A program made the translations under genes and the position numbers. Source: Micrococcaceae bacterium UBA3381 (GTDB taxonomy: Bacteria > Actinomycetota > Actinomycetes > Actinomycetales > Micrococcaceae). Taken from it: a stretch of 5,797 bases of DNA. Numbering within the stretch: position 1 is the first letter of the stretch; every line of letters begins with the position of its first letter. The stretch is from assembly GCA_002358975.1 (NCBI GenBank), contig DEPX01000032.1, forward strand, positions 329-6,125, in the 5' to 3' direction. Below the pieces are notes generated by a model. It saw only the letters and a program-made list of their open reading frames with translations. It was not told where the DNA came from and searched no databases. Of the stretch, positions 3,445-5,797 are shown in pieces.

Positions 3445-5797
3445 TGGTGCATCGACTCCTTCTCGTTACCCATTCCTATTCCCCGGAATCCACTCCGCCA
3501 CAACGTCGCTGGAAAAGATTCCTTGCAGGGCTGTATGAATCCGGTTGGACCGTAGAGGTACTGACCGCACCGCCTGAACCACGCTACGTTGACCAAACAC
3601 AGGATCCTGAACCATATCTGACCATCCGTCGCACCCCTCAGATCAGTTCACTTCCTGATAGCCGAGTCGGCAGGCTAGCTAAAGCAGTGGTCCACGCAGC
3701 AACTGCTATACCATTGTCGTTGAACACCGAAGTCGATGTCGTTGTCGCAACTGTTCCAGCACTACCCAATTTGGTAGCTGGCAGGGTGATTGCTTGGCTA
3801 AAAGGTGTGCCCTATGTGGTAGAAATGCGCGACGCCTGGCCAGACCTAATTTCTGAATCCGAAACGGGTGGCAAACTGTTCGGAGCACTGGTATCCGAAG
3901 CGATTACCAAACTCCAGCGCTCAGCCGACCAGCTCATCACGGTCACTCACGGATTTGCTCAGACCCTGCAACAACGCAACATGCCACCGGTTGAAGTGAT
4001 ATCCAATAGTCGGGCCATAGAACAACTGGCTCTGCTGGAAGCCCGAACACGGCAGGCTGGTGAACTGCATGTGCTCTACCTGGGTAATCATGGCGAATCC
4101 CAACAGTTAGATTTACTTATCGAAGCTGCACGAATCGCCCGCAGTGAGAACCCACACATCACTGTCAGGTTCGTTGGCGAAGGCACACAGAAACCCAATC
4201 TCCAAGCCATCAACGCTCAAGCCGGTAATCCTGTAGAAATGCTGCCTGCTTCCTTTGGCCATCAAACGTTAGAGCACTACCGCTGGGCTGATACGTGCAT
4301 GGTGACACTGCGCTCTGACTGGGCGAGTTTTGCTCACACAGTTCCCTCCAAGACTTACGAATTACTGTCATATGGTAAACACATTACCGGGGTGGTATGT
4401 GGTGAAGCTGCAGCCATTTTGCAACAGGCAGGTGAACACGAAATTGTGGCACCCGATCCTGCTGTCGTAGCTCAAACATGGTTACGGTTAGCTGCCGACC
4501 CGAAATCAACCCAAACTCAACACCGTGGCCGCGCCTGGGTTTGGGAACATGCATCCGATTCAACACAAGTCGAGAAACTGGATTCAGTCTTGAAACGAAA
4601 TCTTTCTGAGAACCGAACCACTGGACTACTGAAACGTTCAACCACAGCGGCCTCAATCTCGGCAACCGCGGCATTAGAACACCTGAAAAACAACCGTGCC
4701 CTCTTTGGACTACTGGTGCTACGCCGGTTGCCACAACATTTACGTGAACCCATTGCTAACGCAGCATCCAAAGTTCGGGGTGGTCCACTAGATACAGTCT
4801 CCGCGGTAGGAAAAGCGGTATCTGGGCGCATGGAAGCCTTAGAAAGCCAAGCCAAACAACTGCTTGGCAAACGGGGCTCTGACCGCAAAATTGTAGATTA
4901 CGCCCGGGTTTTCATCGCGTTAGGGGATTTGGAGACCGCCCAGTGGCTCTTGGACCGGGTCAGGCCCGGCACTAAAGGACTGCCGGCAGCCCGCGCTTGG
5001 GTAGCTTGGACCTGCGGCGACATGACACAGGCTGTTGAGCTGATGAAAGCTGCCAAAAGGGAGCGAAAAACGGTAGCACGTTGGTCGTCTGAGCTTGCTA
5101 GCTTTCAGGGCGCCACACCGCAGCTTGAACCGGTCGACTATTATCGGCCAGTTAACAATCGTGTGCTGCACGTACTGATTAACTCCCTACCGCATACACC
5201 ATCCGGCTACGCCCAGCGATCCCATTCGATTATGCAGGCGTTGCAGGATAAGGGCTGGGACGTTTCTGCAGTAACCCGTATTGGATGGCCCATCACCACC
5301 GGAGCCTTACTAGCGGAATCTCACGACGTCGTTGATGGCATCGGCTACCAACGCCTGCTGCCAACTCAACTGGAGCCAAACTTCAGCGAACGACTGCAAC
5401 AAAACGCCCAGATGTTATTGGACTATGTTTTGCAATGCCGACCCGCAATGCTGCACGCCACTACGCACTGGACTAACGCCATCGTGACTCAAGCCGTTGC
5501 TAATGCAGTCGGTATACCTTGGGTCTACGAAGTGCGCGGTCAATTGGCCGATACTTGGGCTTCGACACGAAGCCCCGAAGCTGTCAACACGGATTACTAC
5601 CAGCTATTTCAGGCACGTGAACAAGACGCTACCCTTGCTGCTGACGGGTTAGTTACCCTCGGTGAGCAAATGAAAAATAACCTGGCGGCATTTGGTGCTG
5701 ATGCAGAAGAAATCGTATTGTCCCCAAATGCAGTGGGTGGACAGTTCTTAGAGGCGCCAGGGGATACGCGCCAGGCACGTCGCGAGTTGGGCTTAGA
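3444..5797 (+). CDS. Large tandem glycosyltransferase: GT4 domain, helical/TPR-like linker, second GT4 domain (3' end outside window)
   Basis: One uninterrupted frame of 784 codons runs off the right edge; I translated it line by line and found no stop. Residues 1-372 form a complete GT-B glycosyltransferase of the GT4/WbuB-like type: an N-terminal Rossmann half ('RLLLVTHSYSPESTPPQRR', 4-22), acceptor-side motif 'EMRDAWPDL' (127-135), domain junction 'LYLGNHGESQQLDLL', 'VRFVGEG' (241-247) and donor-site 'VPSKTYELLSYGK' (300-312) with E306. Residues 373-572 are a helical linker; about 480-553 look TPR-like ('ARVFIALGDLETAQWLLDR'). From about 573 a second GT4-like N-terminal half begins ('RVLHVLINSLPHTPSGYAQR'), with 'GIPWVYEVRG' (690-699) paralleling 'GVPYVVEMRD' (121-130) in the first, and 'IVLSPNAV' (757-764). 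Its donor-binding half should lie beyond the window, predicting roughly 950-1000 residues in all. No signal peptide or membrane segment is evident, so it is likely cytoplasmic. Its sugar donor and acceptor cannot be told; coupling to the LCP gene suggests a surface glycan. Confidence 0.88.
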   Translation, partial: MVHRLLLVTHSYSPESTPPQRRWKRFLAGLYESGWTVEVLTAPPEPRYVDQTQDPEPYLTIRRTPQISSLPDSRVGRLAKAVVHAATAIPLSLNTEVDVVVATVPALPNLVAGRVIAWLKGVPYVVEMRDAWPDLISESETGGKLFGALVSEAITKLQRSADQLITVTHGFAQTLQQRNMPPVEVISNSRAIEQLALLEARTRQAGELHVLYLGNHGESQQLDLLIEAARIARSENPHITVRFVGEGTQKPNLQAINAQAGNPVEMLPASFGHQTLEHYRWADTCMVTLRSDWASFAHTVPSKTYELLSYGKHITGVVCGEAAAILQQAGEHEIVAPDPAVVAQTWLRLAADPKSTQTQHRGRAWVWEHASDSTQVEKLDSVLKRNLSENRTTGLLKRSTTAASISATAALEHLKNNRALFGLLVLRRLPQHLREPIANAASKVRGGPLDTVSAVGKAVSGRMEALESQAKQLLGKRGSDRKIVDYARVFIALGDLETAQWLLDRVRPGTKGLPAARAWVAWTCGDMTQAVELMKAAKRERKTVARWSSELASFQGATPQLEPVDYYRPVNNRVLHVLINSLPHTPSGYAQRSHSIMQALQDKGWDVSAVTRIGWPITTGALLAESHDVVDGIGYQRLLPTQLEPNFSERLQQNAQMLLDYVLQCRPAMLHATTHWTNAIVTQAVANAVGIPWVYEVRGQLADTWASTRSPEAVNTDYYQLFQAREQDATLAADGLVTLGEQMKNNLAAFGADAEEIVLSPNAVGGQFLEAPGDTRQARRELGL
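4560..5159 (+). other. Interdomain linker of the tandem glycosyltransferase, with TPR-like helical part
   Basis: This stretch encodes residues 373-572, between the two glycosyltransferase domains. It first holds a Ser/Thr-rich stretch and amphipathic helices ('AALEHLKNNRALFGLLVLRR'; 'RMEALESQAKQLLGKRG'), then at about 480-553 helix pairs with the Ala/Leu/Gly spacing of TPR-like repeats ('YARVFIALGDLETAQWLL' and 'ARAWVAWTCGDMTQAVELM'). The TPR reading is by eye only. Such a segment could space the two catalytic units or bind a partner protein. Confidence 0.5.

Noticed and set aside
4846..4868. 7-bp inverted repeat GCCAAGC / GCTTGGC with a 9-base loop within the linker region of the tandem glycosyltransferase
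   Set aside because: Short, inside a coding region, with no T-run and no contextual link; expected by chance in a sequence of this length.
4384..4888. Antisense open frames of 116 and 123 codons opposite the glycosyltransferase
   Set aside because: They lie fully inside a strongly supported + strand gene, are rich in Arg/Ser/Pro with no recognisable domain, and show no ribosome binding site or conserved start; they are reading-frame shadows.
5163..5237. Internal starts (GTG 5163, ATG 5235) that would make the second glycosyltransferase a separate gene
   Set aside because: There is no stop codon before them in the same frame, no Shine-Dalgarno-like sequence nearby, and starting at 5235 would remove the first beta-strand of the Rossmann fold; a single fused protein is simpler.
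1..5797. tRNA, rRNA, CRISPR array, insertion sequence or phage elements
   Set aside because: Nearly all bases are accounted for by tightly packed + strand genes; no cloverleaf-like segment, direct-repeat array, transposase or terminal inverted repeats were seen.

Overview
The window looks like chromosomal DNA from an actinobacterium of moderate GC content (roughly half G+C by eye), most likely in or near the Micrococcales/Micrococcaceae. Three things point there: the gene order DUF177 - rpmF - rnc - mutM, a 67-residue cysteine-free L32 that resembles Micrococcaceae L32 from memory, and the actinobacterial 'KFMNRS' zinc-finger signature in MutM. Genus cannot be fixed from the sequence alone. 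All genes are on the + strand and tightly packed.

Left half (1-2309), conserved housekeeping block: the 3' part of a DUF177/YceD-family gene, then rpmF (ribosomal protein L32), rnc (ribonuclease III) and mutM (formamidopyrimidine-DNA glycosylase). Spacing is minimal: 21 bases between DUF177 and rpmF, 1 base between rpmF and rnc, and an 8-base overlap between rnc and mutM. This suggests one transcription unit with translational coupling. Inside the 5' part of rnc (749-790) lies a perfect 17-bp inverted repeat with an 8-base loop. In RNA this is a long double-stranded hairpin inside the message for a double-strand-specific RNase, so it is a good candidate for an autoregulatory cleavage site. 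It is the most interesting small-scale signal here.

Right half (2310-5797), cell-envelope block: after a 55-base gap with a possible -10 box and nested inverted repeats comes a membrane-anchored LytR-CpsA-Psr (LCP) family protein. Its stop codon overlaps by one base the GTG start of a very long open frame that runs off the right edge. That frame (at least 784 codons) encodes a complete WbuB-like GT4 glycosyltransferase, a roughly 200-residue helical linker with a TPR-like part, and the N-terminal half of a second GT4-type glycosyltransferase. A polysaccharide-building tandem enzyme translated with an LCP transferase suggests synthesis and wall attachment of a surface glycan.

In many actinobacteria smc follows rnc-mutM; here the LCP/glycosyltransferase block occupies that place. 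I see no tRNA, rRNA, CRISPR array, insertion sequence or convincing intrinsic terminator.
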